Origin: B10-G9 sp963712165
GTDB taxonomy: Bacteria > Chloroflexota > Anaerolineae > Anaerolineales > UBA11858
Direction of reading: 5' to 3'
Length of the DNA: 64,000 nucleotides
NCBI GenBank assembly: GCA_963712165.1
Contig: CAVQGY010000005.1
Span: 62,001 to 126,000, forward strand
Part shown: piece after piece, positions 7,754-16,724 of the stretch
How the letters are laid out: each line of letters starts with the position of its first letter
How positions within the stretch are numbered: position 1 is the first letter of the stretch
Program-made: the position numbers and the translations under genes
Notes under the pieces: model-generated
Told to the model about the DNA's origin: nothing
The model's input: only the letters and a program-made list of their open reading frames with translations
Database searches by the model: none

Positions 7754-9634
7754 TTATAGCGGAAAAAGCAAGGGCAAGAGCAAGATTGTGATCAGCATCG
7801 AGAGAAAGATCAGGGGGATACCTATTCTGGCGAAATCCTTAAAGCGGTAGTTTCCAGCTCCCATGATCAGGGTATTCACAGAAGAAGCCACCGGAGTCGC
7901 ATAAGCCGACGAGGCTGCCAGGGCAACACACATCAGGAAGGCTTGCGGTTGAAATCCCAGATTGACTGCAATCGATAACGCCACCGGCGCAATTAACACA
8001 GTTGTGGCTGTGTTGGAGATCACCTGCGTGAAAGCAGATGTGATCAAGAACAAAGCCCCCAGCACTGGAATCGCTCCCCACCCTCCCAGACTGGATGCGA
8101 CCCATTCTGCCCCGGTCTGAACCAATCCAACCTTCTGGAGGGCTGTGGCCATCGGCAGCATGCCGGCGATGAGGATCACACTTTTCCATTCCACACTGTT
8201 ATAAGCTTGCTTCATACTCAGGCAGCCGCTGATAATCATCAGGAAGGCTGCCAATAATGAGGTCGTAGCCAGTGGTAACCAACCGGTGACCAGGGAAAGG
8301 ATCATGAGAATCAGGATCAGGCCAGCGGTGATCATTTTTGATCGAGGAGGTGTACCTTTTAAGTCTTCTGGTTGGCCTACGACCACAAAATCCCTCCGCT
8401 GCTCAGCCAGAGCGCGGATGTTCTTCCAGGGACCCTGGACAAAAAGCGTATCCCCGAATTGCAGGTTCGTATCCTTGAGAGGCAGGCTGGAATCATGCCC
8501 CGGCCGGTTGATGCCCAGCACAGTCAGCTGGTAGAGGCTGCCGAACCGGAATGAGACCAGGCTCTTCCCCAGGATGTGTGAACGGGGTGGTAGGAGTACC
8601 TCCGCCAAACCAACCTCATCATTTACAAGGGATCTCTGATCCTCTGGTTGAGCTGGCTGTACCCCAAGCCGGAGAGCAGCAGAGGCATGGCTGATATCAT
8701 TGATTTTGCCCTGACAGATCAGGATGTCATTTGGCTGAAGGATGGATTGGGCAATGGGATGCTGAACATCATTCCCATCTTCAGGTAAGAGGCGGAAATC
8801 TCCCAGGCGGGTCCTTGTTCGGGTTTGTTCACCTCGAATGATGTCCAGGATATTGATGTCATAGCTGTTGCCCAGATCGCTCTCCAGGATAGTCCTCCCA
8901 ACCAGGGGAGAGCCGTACCGGATCCTAAGCCTGTAAAGGTTATCAGGTAATTGGTAAACTTCAATCAATTTTTCCGGTGTATCAACCCGCTGAATGGTTT
9001 TACTGCTCTTGTGATCTGGCAGCAGCCAGCGGCTGGTCAGGGCAATATAAAGGATTCCCATGATCAGCAGGATCATTCCTATGGGCGTGAAATCAAAGAA
9101 CCGGAAAGGCTGATACCCATTGATCGCCAATAGATCACTGACGACGATATTGGGGGGTGTGCCGATCAATGTCATCGCTCCACCCAGCAGGGATCCAAAG
9201 GATAAAGGTATCAGGAGTTTGGACGGATTGATCTCTTTTTTGCGGCTGATGCTGATGATGGCCGGGGCCATCACAGCCACGGTGCCGGTATCACTGATGA
9301 AACCCGAGAGGAACGCCACAGTGCCCATGATCAGGACCAGGAGACGGAAGCGGCTATTTCCAGCGAACCGGATGATCCTGCCACTGATAGTATCCGCTAA
9401 ACCGGTTTCCATCACCGCGCCGCCGACAATGAATAAGGCTGCGATGGTGATCACAATCGGGCTGGAAAAACCAGCCAGGGCTTCGTCAGGAGTGAGGATC
9501 CCGGTGATCATCAAACCTATAACCAATCCCAGGGCTACCAGGTCCACCTCCAGCCATTCTGTCAAGAATAAAAGGATGGTGGCAAAGAATAATCCCAGTG
9601 TGATCCAGCCTTCAATTTGGAGCATTGATTCCAT
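7754..9634 (-). CDS. SLC13/DASS-family permease with two RCK_C (TrkA-C) domains
   Basis: A 626-residue integral membrane protein. Two blocks of hydrophobic segments (about 1-210 and 425-626) carry the SLC13 signatures, including SLLGGAMTLIGTPPNIVVS and NTATTVLIAPVALSIA near the second block. They flank a cytoplasmic section with two TrkA-C/RCK_C-like domains (about 225-300 and 345-410). Known SLC13 relatives move dicarboxylates, citrate or sulfate with Na+. RCK-containing prokaryotic members are usually labelled only as SLC13 permeases, so the substrate is open. The RCK_C domains suggest control by a bound small ligand. It is transcribed alone, away from repeat array B. Confidence 0.9.
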   Translation of the reverse strand: MESMLQIEGWITLGLFFATILLFLTEWLEVDLVALGLVIGLMITGILTPDEALAGFSSPIVITIAALFIVGGAVMETGLADTISGRIIRFAGNSRFRLLVLIMGTVAFLSGFISDTGTVAVMAPAIISISRKKEINPSKLLIPLSFGSLLGGAMTLIGTPPNIVVSDLLAINGYQPFRFFDFTPIGMILLIMGILYIALTSRWLLPDHKSSKTIQRVDTPEKLIEVYQLPDNLYRLRIRYGSPLVGRTILESDLGNSYDINILDIIRGEQTRTRTRLGDFRLLPEDGNDVQHPIAQSILQPNDILICQGKINDISHASAALRLGVQPAQPEDQRSLVNDEVGLAEVLLPPRSHILGKSLVSFRFGSLYQLTVLGINRPGHDSSLPLKDTNLQFGDTLFVQGPWKNIRALAEQRRDFVVVGQPEDLKGTPPRSKMITAGLILILMILSLVTGWLPLATTSLLAAFLMIISGCLSMKQAYNSVEWKSVILIAGMLPMATALQKVGLVQTGAEWVASSLGGWGAIPVLGALFLITSAFTQVISNTATTVLIAPVALSIAVNLGFQPQAFLMCVALAASSAYATPVASSVNTLIMGAGNYRFKDFARIGIPLIFLSMLITILLLPLLFPL

Positions 9635-9682
9635 TTCCGCTTGTTATATTGAACTCTGGCATAGTGTACCAAATCTTCTCTG

Positions 9683-9932
9683 GAAGGTGAAGGATCCATG
9701 ATGTGAATCTGCATGGGGGATCATGCTTTGATGTGGATCGCTCTCTGGATTCTTCCTCGTCGCTAATGTTCGTCGTCAGAATGACAGATGGACTGATGTC
9801 ATCCTGAGCCTGAGGGAAACCGAAGGGGAAGGATCCATGATGTGAATCCGGATCGAGCCTGATCCTCTCCAAGGGATGGCTCACTGGATTCTTCCTCCTC
9901 ACTAACGTTCGTCGTCAGAATGACAGTATAGG
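9683..9932. repeat. REP-like hairpin repeat array B
   Basis: This array lies within the 388-bp gap upstream of the SLC13 permease gene. One complete unit (about 9746-9838, TCAGAATGACAG / GATGTCATCCTGA core) is flanked by two half units. The family is the same as array A, in the same orientation. No gene is seen here. Confidence 0.85.
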
Positions 9933-9949
9933 TGTAGTCACCCCATCTT

Positions 9950-10011
9950 TCTGGATAAAGTTGTGGATAAAACCAGTTTAATTGTGGATTACGGCCAAAT
10001 TCCGGGGATAA
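9950..10011 (+). promoter_or_regulatory. Cluster of DnaA-box-like nonamers
   Basis: TGTGGATAA at 9962-9970 is an exact complement of the DnaA box TTATCCACA. The same orientation recurs as TCTGGATAA (9950-9958) and TGTGGATTA (9983-9991), each with one mismatch, and as CGGGGATAA (10003-10011) with two. The cluster lies between repeat array B and the stop of the 10-kb membrane protein gene. No dnaA, dnaN or AT-rich unwinding region is near, so this is not claimed as an origin. Confidence 0.4.
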
Positions 10012-10022
10012 GTTGGGGATTT

Positions 10023-10922
10023 CTAGAGGATAAAGTACAGCCCGATATGAAAGAGGATGGCAGTCAGGATTCCCGCCCCCCAGAGTAGATAAGCCAGCGC
10101 CCGATTATCAGCGCTGCGGAACATGAACAGACCCAGGATGAGGTTGGCTAGGTAAGCGGAGGAATTCAGGATTGGAAAGAGAATTAACCTGACACTTTCC
10201 AGGGATTCTCGGGGAAGGCCACCCGGCCTGAAACCCAGGGATATGCTCTCCCGCGAGGGAATGACCTGCAATACCCAGATCAACAAGCTGATGTTCAATA
10301 AAGCTCCCACCAGGATCATCCCCAGCCCCGAGCGGTTTGCGGTAATCTCTGAGATGACCAGGTTGGGCTGAATGGACTCCTCGGAGAGAGTGTACAAGGC
10401 TCCTAATTCGATCAGATCATGATAGGTAGAGAGCAGCTCCTCCACAAAATGCGGTGAGATTGCATAATAGCGGTCATTGGCGGCAATGATGATCAGGTTC
10501 TTCCCGCGGGAAGCCATGAACTCCACTTCGGGACCCCGTTGAAATATCCTGACACCGGTGACAGCCCCGGGCCAGCGGATTGCGGGGGGTTGTGGAGGGA
10601 TTTCAAGATCGGCATCTCTATAAACCCATTTGATCTGGTCCATTGGTAAGGTCACCGACCGCCATCCCCAGTGCAGGGTGATGCCTCCCCTCTCCAGGAT
10701 ATAGGCGGAGCGGTGGAGGGCGTACAGACGGTAGAACAGATAGGGAACCATGACCAGAAATAGGATGATCAGGGCCAGGTATGGCAGAAGTTGGGGAGCC
10801 ATCTCCGCCGAAGACACGCCAGAAATACCCCAGATACCGGCAGCAGAGAATAGCACCATTAAGGCGATATGAAAGACTGTTCCAACCCGCCTGGAAGGAT
10901 AAAAGGTGATGCGTTCATCCAT
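10023..10922 (-). CDS. Membrane protein with PH-like domain, function unknown
   Basis: A 299-residue protein I do not recognise as a named enzyme. Two hydrophobic segments (about 15-35 and 45-65) precede a soluble section (about 70-180: YILERGGITLHWGWRSVTLP, VEFMASRGKNLIIIAANDRYYAISP) that has the strand pattern of bacterial PH-like domains. Two or three further membrane segments close the protein (about 200-220, 245-265, 275-297). The arrangement resembles bacterial PH-domain membrane proteins of unknown role. It is divergent from the acetyltransferase gene at 11029. Its stop lies directly beside the DnaA-box-like cluster. Confidence 0.7.
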   Translation of the reverse strand: MDERITFYPSRRVGTVFHIALMVLFSAAGIWGISGVSSAEMAPQLLPYLALIILFLVMVPYLFYRLYALHRSAYILERGGITLHWGWRSVTLPMDQIKWVYRDADLEIPPQPPAIRWPGAVTGVRIFQRGPEVEFMASRGKNLIIIAANDRYYAISPHFVEELLSTYHDLIELGALYTLSEESIQPNLVISEITANRSGLGMILVGALLNISLLIWVLQVIPSRESISLGFRPGGLPRESLESVRLILFPILNSSAYLANLILGLFMFRSADNRALAYLLWGAGILTAILFHIGLYFIL

Positions 10923-11028
10923 GATACTAAGTTATACCATAGGGATTCCTGTCAGAGCTGACCGGCCTAAGGGATTGGTCCTGGCTGCTGTAAATCTGGT
11001 ATGATTTCTGGAAATCACAAGGAAAAAG

Positions 11029-11862
11029 ATGAGTGAGGCAGACGTAATCAAGAAAACGAGCAATGGTCCCATAACCCTGGAGGATATTAAACGTGATCTG
11101 CTGGCTCTGGGGATCAAGCCGGGAATGACCCTGCTGGTCCATTCCTCGTTAAGCTCGATGGGCTGGATCAGCGGCGGGGCGGTAGCTGTTATCCTGGCGC
11201 TGGAAGAGGTTCTGGGCCCTGAAGGCACCCTGGTTATGCCCGCTCACAGCGGGGATCTGACAGATCCTGCCGAATGGTCCAATCCGCCTGTACCGGAGGA
11301 TTGGGTAGAACCCATCCGGCAGACCATGCCGGCTTTCGATCCTGGATTGACCCCGACCCGGGGGTTGGGAAGGATAGCAGAGACTTTCCGGACCCAGGAG
11401 GGAGTCAAACGCAGCAATCATCCCCATGTGTCCTTTGCTGCCCGGGGGAAAAAGGCGGCTGTTATCACCCGGGACCACTCGCTGGATTTTGGATTGGGGG
11501 AGGGTTCACCGCTGGCGAAAGTATATCAAGGCGGGGGTTGGATCCTGCTGATCGGTGTGGGGCATGAGAGCAATACCAGCCTCCATCTGGCTGAATTCAG
11601 GGCAATTTTCCAGGGCAAGAAAGAAATCAAACAGGGGGCTCCGCTGATGATTGACGGGGAGCGGCGCTGGGTTGAACTGAAGGAGTATGAGGATCACAGT
11701 GAGCGCGATTTCAAGGAAATCGGGGATGCCTATCAGGCCTCCGGCGGAACGGTCCTGAAGGGGAAGATCGGCCAGGCAGAAAGCCTGCTGATCCCCCAGG
11801 CGGAACTGGTGGATTTTGCGGTAAACTGGATGGAAAAGAACCGGATTATAAAAGAAGATTGA
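11029..11862 (+). CDS. AAC(3)/YokD-family acyl-CoA-dependent acetyltransferase
   Basis: A 277-residue member of the aminoglycoside N3'-acetyltransferase superfamily, with MTLLVHSSLSSMGWISGG at the N-terminus, GTLVMPAHSGDLTDP, RSNHPHVSFAARG and HESNTSLHLAE. These blocks line the CoA and acceptor sites of the family. Chromosomal homologues such as YokD often do not confer antibiotic resistance, and no mobile element or resistance context is present, so a resistance role is not inferred. An AAGGAAAAAG Shine-Dalgarno precedes the start, and TATGAT (near 11000, preceded by TGG) may be an extended -10. An MscS channel follows on the same strand after 44 bases. Confidence 0.85.
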   Translation: MSEADVIKKTSNGPITLEDIKRDLLALGIKPGMTLLVHSSLSSMGWISGGAVAVILALEEVLGPEGTLVMPAHSGDLTDPAEWSNPPVPEDWVEPIRQTMPAFDPGLTPTRGLGRIAETFRTQEGVKRSNHPHVSFAARGKKAAVITRDHSLDFGLGEGSPLAKVYQGGGWILLIGVGHESNTSLHLAEFRAIFQGKKEIKQGAPLMIDGERRWVELKEYEDHSERDFKEIGDAYQASGGTVLKGKIGQAESLLIPQAELVDFAVNWMEKNRIIKED

Positions 11863-11906
11863 ATCTTGTGTCTACTGGACTGGGATTGATTCTAAGGCGG
11901 TGAACG

Positions 11907-12959
11907 ATGGAAATCTTGAACCAGATTTTTTTGGATAATGACTTGAAATCCTGGCTGTTGGGGGCAGTAACAGCAGTGGGTATCTTCCTGATCACCCTGC
12001 TGATCCGGCGGATCCTTAAAGGGCGCGTGAAAGCCCTGGTGCATAGATCTACCACCGGAGTGGATGATTTTCTGGGTCCTCTCCTGGATGAAACGCGCTG
12101 GTTCAGCCTGCTGGCACTGGGCATCTGGCTGGGCGCCCAGTTCCTGAAGCTGCCGGGGGAGATCCAGTTCTGGTTTTCCCGTGTTATTCAGATCATGTTC
12201 ACAATCCAGCTTGGTTTTTGGGGTGTGGGAGTGATCAACTATTATGTCACCCGCAATGTGGACCTGAAGATCGCAGAAGATCAAGGGGATGATGCTACCA
12301 CCCTGGACGCTATGGGGCTGATCGGGAAGATCGCCCTGTGGGTGATCCTGGCTTTGATCATCCTGGACAACCTGGATGTGGAGATCAGCAGCCTGGTGAC
12401 CAGCCTGGGGATCGGTGGCATTGCCGTGGCCCTGGCAGTCCAGAATATCCTGGGCGATCTGTTTTCCTCCTTGTCCATCACCCTCGACAAACCGTTTTCG
12501 ATCGGGGATTTTATCGCAGTGGACGATTTTGAGGGGTACGTGGAGGATATTGGGTTAAAGAGCACCCGGGTCAGGGCCTTGTCGGGTGAGGAGGTGGTGT
12601 TCTCCAATACGGACCTGCTGAAGAGCAGGATTCGGAATTACAAAAAAATGGAGGAACGTCGGATCTCCTTCACGATCGGGTTGGTATACGGGATTGAGGG
12701 GGAGGTGCTGGAACGGATCCCGGGCATGATCCGGGAAATCATCGAACCCATACCTGAGACCCGATTCGAGCGGGCCTATTTCAAGAACCTGGGCGAGTAT
12801 TCGCTGGACTTTTCCGTGGTCTATTATGTGCTGGTCCCGGAGTATGCCGCCTACCTGGATATCCAGCAGCGGATCAACCTGGCCCTGTACCGGCGTTTTG
12901 AGGAAGCGGGGATCGAGTTCGCCTACCCGACCCAGACAGTGTTGATGGAATCTGAGTGA
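11907..12959 (+). CDS. MscS-family mechanosensitive ion channel
   Basis: A 350-residue small-conductance mechanosensitive channel. Four predicted membrane segments span about 15-35, 65-90, 95-115 and 130-165. The last leads into the pore helix VTSLGIGGIAVALAVQNI and its amphipathic continuation LGDLFSSLSITLDKPFSIGD, the family hallmark. The rest forms the beta domain and cytoplasmic vestibule. Function is release of solutes on hypo-osmotic shock. It has an AAGGCGGTGA Shine-Dalgarno and probably shares a transcript with the upstream acetyltransferase. A small AGAGA/TCTCT hairpin directly after the stop may act as a weak terminator. The 170-bp repeat begins 31 bases after the stop. Confidence 0.93.
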   Translation: MEILNQIFLDNDLKSWLLGAVTAVGIFLITLLIRRILKGRVKALVHRSTTGVDDFLGPLLDETRWFSLLALGIWLGAQFLKLPGEIQFWFSRVIQIMFTIQLGFWGVGVINYYVTRNVDLKIAEDQGDDATTLDAMGLIGKIALWVILALIILDNLDVEISSLVTSLGIGGIAVALAVQNILGDLFSSLSITLDKPFSIGDFIAVDDFEGYVEDIGLKSTRVRALSGEEVVFSNTDLLKSRIRNYKKMEERRISFTIGLVYGIEGEVLERIPGMIREIIEPIPETRFERAYFKNLGEYSLDFSVVYYVLVPEYAAYLDIQQRINLALYRRFEEAGIEFAYPTQTVLMESE

Positions 12960-12990
12960 TCCCATCAAGAGAGACCTGGTCTCTTCTATT

Positions 12991-13487
12991 TTGATAGCCC
13001 AACGGCTGAACCCGTGGGCTGCCGGAGGAAACCGCCCTGCGGCGGTTAGGCCCTGGGTTCCCGGCAGTTCTCTTGAGTGTTTTTTGTGAAGTCCCTGCAG
13101 GGGGACTTGAAAGGTTCAGCCCACGAATTTATTCGTTGGGCGAAAACAGAAGACAATCTTTTGACAGCCCAACGGCTGAACCCGTGGGCTGCCGGAGGAA
13201 ACCGCCCTGCGGCGGTTAGGCGCTGGATTCTCGCCAGTTCTCTTGAGTGTTTTTTGTGAAGTCCCCGCAGGGGGACTTGAAAGGTTCAGCCCACGAATTT
13301 ATTCGTTGGGCGAAAACAGAAGACAATCTTTTGACAGCCCGACGGCTGAACCCGTGGGCTGCCGGAGGAAACCGCCCTGCGGCGGTTAGGCCCTGGGTTC
13401 CCGGAAGTTCTCTTGAGTGTTTTTTGTGAAGTCCCTGCAGGGGGACCTTGAAAGGTCCAGCCCACGAATTCATTCGTTGGGCACTGA
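12991..13487. repeat. 170-bp tandem repeat, three copies
   Basis: The segment repeats with a period of 170 bp at 12991, 13161 and 13331, the last copy being slightly short. Copies differ at scattered positions, for example CCCTGGGTTCCCGGC versus CGCTGGATTCTCGCC. Each unit holds an inner GC hairpin (AACCGCCCTGCGGCGGTT) and ends with CCCACGAATTTATTCGTTGGG, itself a hairpin. Open frames inside are repeated near-identical 60-codon shadows, not genes. From 13488 to 13600 I see nothing. Confidence 0.93.
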
Positions 13488-13612
13488 GGATATTCTGTCA
13501 CCATTTTTCAAAAGTAATTTATTGGAATCCTTGGTTCAATATGCGACCTTTAGGGCAGCCTGATCTTTTTGTATTACGCAACCTTAAAATTTTTTTCCAG
13601 GCCTTTGCTTTC

Positions 13613-13641
13613 TTGACGCTATGTCAGGCCTGTGATACATT
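13613..13641 (+). promoter_or_regulatory. Predicted strong sigma-70-type promoter
   Basis: TTGACG (13613-13618), a 17-base spacer and TACATT (13636-13641), with an AT-rich stretch immediately upstream. The predicted start is near 13648, about 250 bases before the decayed metalloprotease gene. Confidence 0.6.
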
Positions 13642-13762
13642 ACTAGGTACTCCACCTTACAATTCTGTTAGGTGAAAAATTTCTCAAATTCCCTTATTCG
13701 TTATGGACCATTCCACCAGGACTAACACAAATACCTGACACCACCCAAGAACTGGTAGATTT

Positions 13763-13795
13763 CAGCTGCATATTGCCCTGCAGCTGATTTTTTTT
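13763..13795 (+). terminator. Intrinsic terminator inside a gene-free leader
   Basis: CAGCTGCA (13763-13770) pairs with TGCAGCTG (13779-13786) around an 8-base loop, followed by A and eight T (13788-13795). It lies between the promoter at 13613 and the start of the ruined gene at 13899, so it would release a leader RNA of about 148 bases. Confidence 0.75.
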
Positions 13796-13898
13796 GTCCA
13801 TCCCGGACGAAAAAGGAGGTGCCCGGAAACCATCAAGGCAGGACCAGGAAGATAATTGAACTTTTTTCTTTTGACCAGACTTATTTAGGAGAGGAAAA

Positions 13899-15987
13899 AT
13901 GAGGAAACGATCTTTTAATATCATGATTATTCTGGCGCTGATGACCGGTTTACTGTTCAGCGCCACCGCTGCCGGGCTGCCCTGCCCCCAGGGCCGGATC
14001 TATAAACCGGTGGATGTCGGCCCGGAGACTATCGCGTACTTGGGAACGCAACTCGGTGCTAAAGACTACGTAATTATGGGAGAATGGCTTGTTCTCACTG
14101 ATGGAAATTGATGCCTAGAGGCTGAAGCCGCAGCATCGAAACGCCTTGTCCGATTGTATTCTAGACACAAGAATATGGATGAGTCTAGACAATTACACAG
14201 GTTTTTATTTCTTTGACATTCTTTCATCTGGTTGCTGAGACTGCTGGATCGGAATTGTGGGTTCAGGCTGATTACAGCTGGCCAGCTGGGATCCCCGAGA
14301 CTACCACCGATGGTGACCTGTGAGCAAGCAGCTATCTGCTTGGAGAGTTCGAATCAGCAACATGTATCCGACTGAAACGGTGTTCTTTGGAACGCCAGAT
14401 CTTCATGATGGGAGTTATTCCCTACTATGAAGCCTGGTTGGATACGAACCCATGCCGGGTATCTATCTACTGAGGCCAATTCTGCTCGCAGTACCGACGA
14501 GGCAGTCGACTTGTTTCAAATGGAAGATACGTGATGATAATTACTACGATCCAACCTTCCCAACTACATCGCTGGTTTTTATTCTCCATCACTTTGAAGC
14601 TTACTTCGACCGCAACGATCATGAGCATTGATTCCTACGCCTGGGAGAACGGGTCGGGCCAGATGGTTGCCCGCGATTCCTGACCTCTATGAAGGGTGTC
14701 TTTGCGCCCACGAGTACCAGCACCTGCTGCATGACGACTATGACCCGGATGAAGGTGAAGCTGGTCAGACGAAGGGCCTGGCCATGTTCTGCTGAGTTCC
14801 TGACCGGGTATGTGGTAGGGGATGATGCCTACAGCACTTTCGAGGCCATCCAGAAAACTCCCTGCCAGTCTGGGAGGACCAGGGCGGACGGGAGATCGTG
14901 GCGGATTATGGCATCGTGTTCCTGTACCAGATGTATCTTTACGAAAAGTTTGGGCAGGAATTCATTCAGTACGAATTCATGAATCAGGATAACGGCATCG
15001 CCAGCATTAACAGCACCCTGGCCGCATTTAATTAAACAGACAAGTTTTGGTGAGCTTTATCATGACTTCGCGGTGGCGGTGCTGATCGACTCAAACAGGC
15101 CAACTACCGCTATGGGTTTGAGCTGCTGGATGTGGCGATTGATATTGGCACACCTGATGCTCCCAACCCGGATGCTTATGACACACCTGGCGCTCCTCCT
15201 TGGGGTGCGGATTATATCTGGATCGAGGGTGATGCCAGATGGCCAAGTTTCAACGGATGGATTACACCACCTTTGATAGCGCCTGGACATCGGATGGCGA
15301 TGTGCTCTTCAGCGGCACGGGTGACCTGCTGGATAACTGGGCCATCTTTGAGACCACGGGTGGCGGTGTGCTGAGCATCGACACCCTCTGGGACCTGGAG
15401 GACTACTGGGACTTCGCCTTTGTCCAGGTGTCCACGGATGGGGGCTACACCTGGACCAGTCTGGAGGATAATGAAGGCTACTCAACTTATGATGTCGACC
15501 CGAATGCCATTTCCACGGCTGTGGACAACCTGCCAGGGTTGACCAGCTGGGTGCCTGATTGGGTGACGCTGTCCTATGATCTGAGCCCCTATGCTGGCCA
15601 GGATATCCTGGTTGGCTTTCCGGCTTGTGACTGACTGGGCTACCCATTACGGCGGCTGGTGGATCGATGCTGTTTATATGGACGAGTGGAGATCTTTGAT
15701 GGTTCTGATGCCTCAGGATTCAAGGATATCACCGAGGTCCTCCCTGTGAATAACAACTTCACAGTGACCTTTGTGGGTATCAAGGACAAGAAGAATGGCA
15801 ACCGTACAAAGTCCACACAATGAAGCTGGATGATGTTACTGAAACCGGCCTGTTTGAGCTTAACAAAGTGTTGAGCTGGTCCGATAAGGCAGTCATGCTG
15901 GTGACCTTTGATGCTCCGGAAGGCTTCACAGGTTATGCCGACTACACCTACGATTTCACCTATACCAATGCCGGGCCCAAGAAATAA
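13899..15987 (+). pseudogene. Decayed secreted M6-type (immune inhibitor A-like) metalloprotease
   Basis: The start is intact: AGGAGAGG Shine-Dalgarno, ATG 13899 and a signal peptide (IILALMTGLLFSATAAG). The frame stops after 70 codons, and the rest is scattered over all three forward frames. Recognisable pieces in order include a zinc-site segment AHEYQHLLHDD (CAC 14709 to CAC 14723, the HExxH pattern), FGQEFIQYEFMNQDNGIAS and a 131-codon stretch starting MAKFQRMDYTTFDSAW at 15239. A WATHYGGWWIDAVYMDE piece follows, typical of the MAM-like end of M6 peptidases, and the final piece ends in NAGPKK, stop 15985-15987. At least ten frameshifts are needed to join them, so this is a true ruin rather than a sequencing slip. 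Confidence 0.85.
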
Positions 15988-16012
15988 GGACCTCCATTGA
16001 AGCTGAAATCAG

Positions 16013-16042
16013 AACCCGCCTGGCAACAGGCGGGTTCATTTT
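16013..16042 (+). terminator. Intrinsic terminator after the decayed protease
   Basis: AACCCGCCTG (16013-16022), loop GCAA, CAGGCGGGTT (16027-16036), followed by CATTTTATT. It is a perfect 10-bp stem 25 bases after the last stop codon, so it has outlived the gene. Confidence 0.8.
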
Positions 16043-16051
16043 ATTAAAAAC

Positions 16052-16084
16052 AGGAAGCGGGATCCTAACAGGATCCCGCTTCCT
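16052..16084 (-). terminator. Intrinsic terminator, leftward, for the 16.1-16.7 kb gene
   Basis: AGGAAGCGGGATCC (16052-16065) and GGATCCCGCTTCCT (16071-16084) form a perfect 14-bp stem with loop TAACA. Read leftward, it is followed by TGTTTTTAATAAAA, a U-tract, which suits the minus-strand gene ending at 16095. Confidence 0.8.
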
Positions 16085-16094
16085 AAATATGCAC

Positions 16095-16679
16095 TTAGAC
16101 CGGATCTGGATCGTCAACCTCCACTTCATCGTGGCGGGGGATCGACCGGCATCCAGGGGATGCCATCCATGATGCGCTCACCCTTGGGGATAGGGATCAC
16201 CGGCAGCGATTCGGGGCCATCCTCCAGGCAGAGCACCACGAAGGTGCCCTGGTCTCGTGTGGTAGGTATAGGCCTGTTCCTTCAACCTCCAGGACGATGC
16301 GGTAACCAGGGGTGATCACCTGGGCGTAATCCGCATTCGGGAAAGGGCAGCCCAATCCGCCATCAGGCCACTCCACCTGCTGGAAGATTGGACCAGGATT
16401 AGACTTCAATGGCTTCAGTCGACCTCCAGACGGACGGCCAGGTCCCTGACGGCCAGCTCGAGCAGATCGGATGGTTCAAACTCTGGATAGGGCTCATCGC
16501 TGATCGGTTCACCCACGGCAGGGAGGAACTACCTGAGTCTCACCGGGTTCCGTGGCTGGGCAGCTCTTCCGTCACTGGGGTTTCACCGCTCCCATTCTCA
16601 GTGGTTTGGAAGAATCAATAGGTAACGGCTGGCAGCCGGCCAGCCGAACAACAGGGTTAGACAAGAGTATTCTTTTCAT
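16095..16679 (-). pseudogene. Decayed lipoprotein gene (Chloroflexi-type secreted protein)
   Basis: Read on the minus strand, the gene starts ATG at 16679 (MKRILL) and soon shows a lipobox-like RLAGCQPLP. It continues through at least four frameshifts: PVTEELPSHGTR, PYPEFEPSDLLELAVRDLAV, VEWPDGGLGCPFPNADYAQ, VITPGYRIVLEVEG, then QGTFVVLCLEDGPESLPVIP and a final HDEVEVDDPDPV with its stop at 16095-16097. The VEWPD-x-x-LGCP ... YAQVITPGYRI pattern is one I associate with secreted proteins of unknown function in this phylum. It is convergent with the ruined protease, and both keep their terminators. Confidence 0.75.
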
Positions 16680-16724
16680 ATTGTTTAGACGGTTTTTCGA
16701 GCTGGATTTGTTCCCAATTATACC

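Noticed and set aside
9950..10011. Replication origin at the DnaA-box-like cluster
   Set aside because: No dnaA, dnaN or gyrB is nearby, there is no clear AT-rich unwinding element, and only one box is exact. It is reported as a box cluster instead.
11029..11862. Antibiotic-resistance gene
   Set aside because: The protein belongs to the AAC(3) superfamily, but chromosomal YokD-type members are often not resistance enzymes and no mobile context or resistance cassette is present.
13077..13473. Open frames of 60-85 codons in the 170-bp repeat
   Set aside because: The frames recur in each copy because of the repeat, have no ribosome-binding site and translate a hairpin-rich sequence; they are shadows.
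13790..13898. Cyclic-di-GMP riboswitch near GGTGCCCGGAAACCATC
   Set aside because: The conserved core of known c-di-GMP aptamers is absent, and only a vague resemblance remains.
13899..15987. Several separate small genes (70, 97, 131 codons and others)
   Set aside because: Their translations are consecutive pieces of a single M6-type protease in different frames, so they are one pseudogene.
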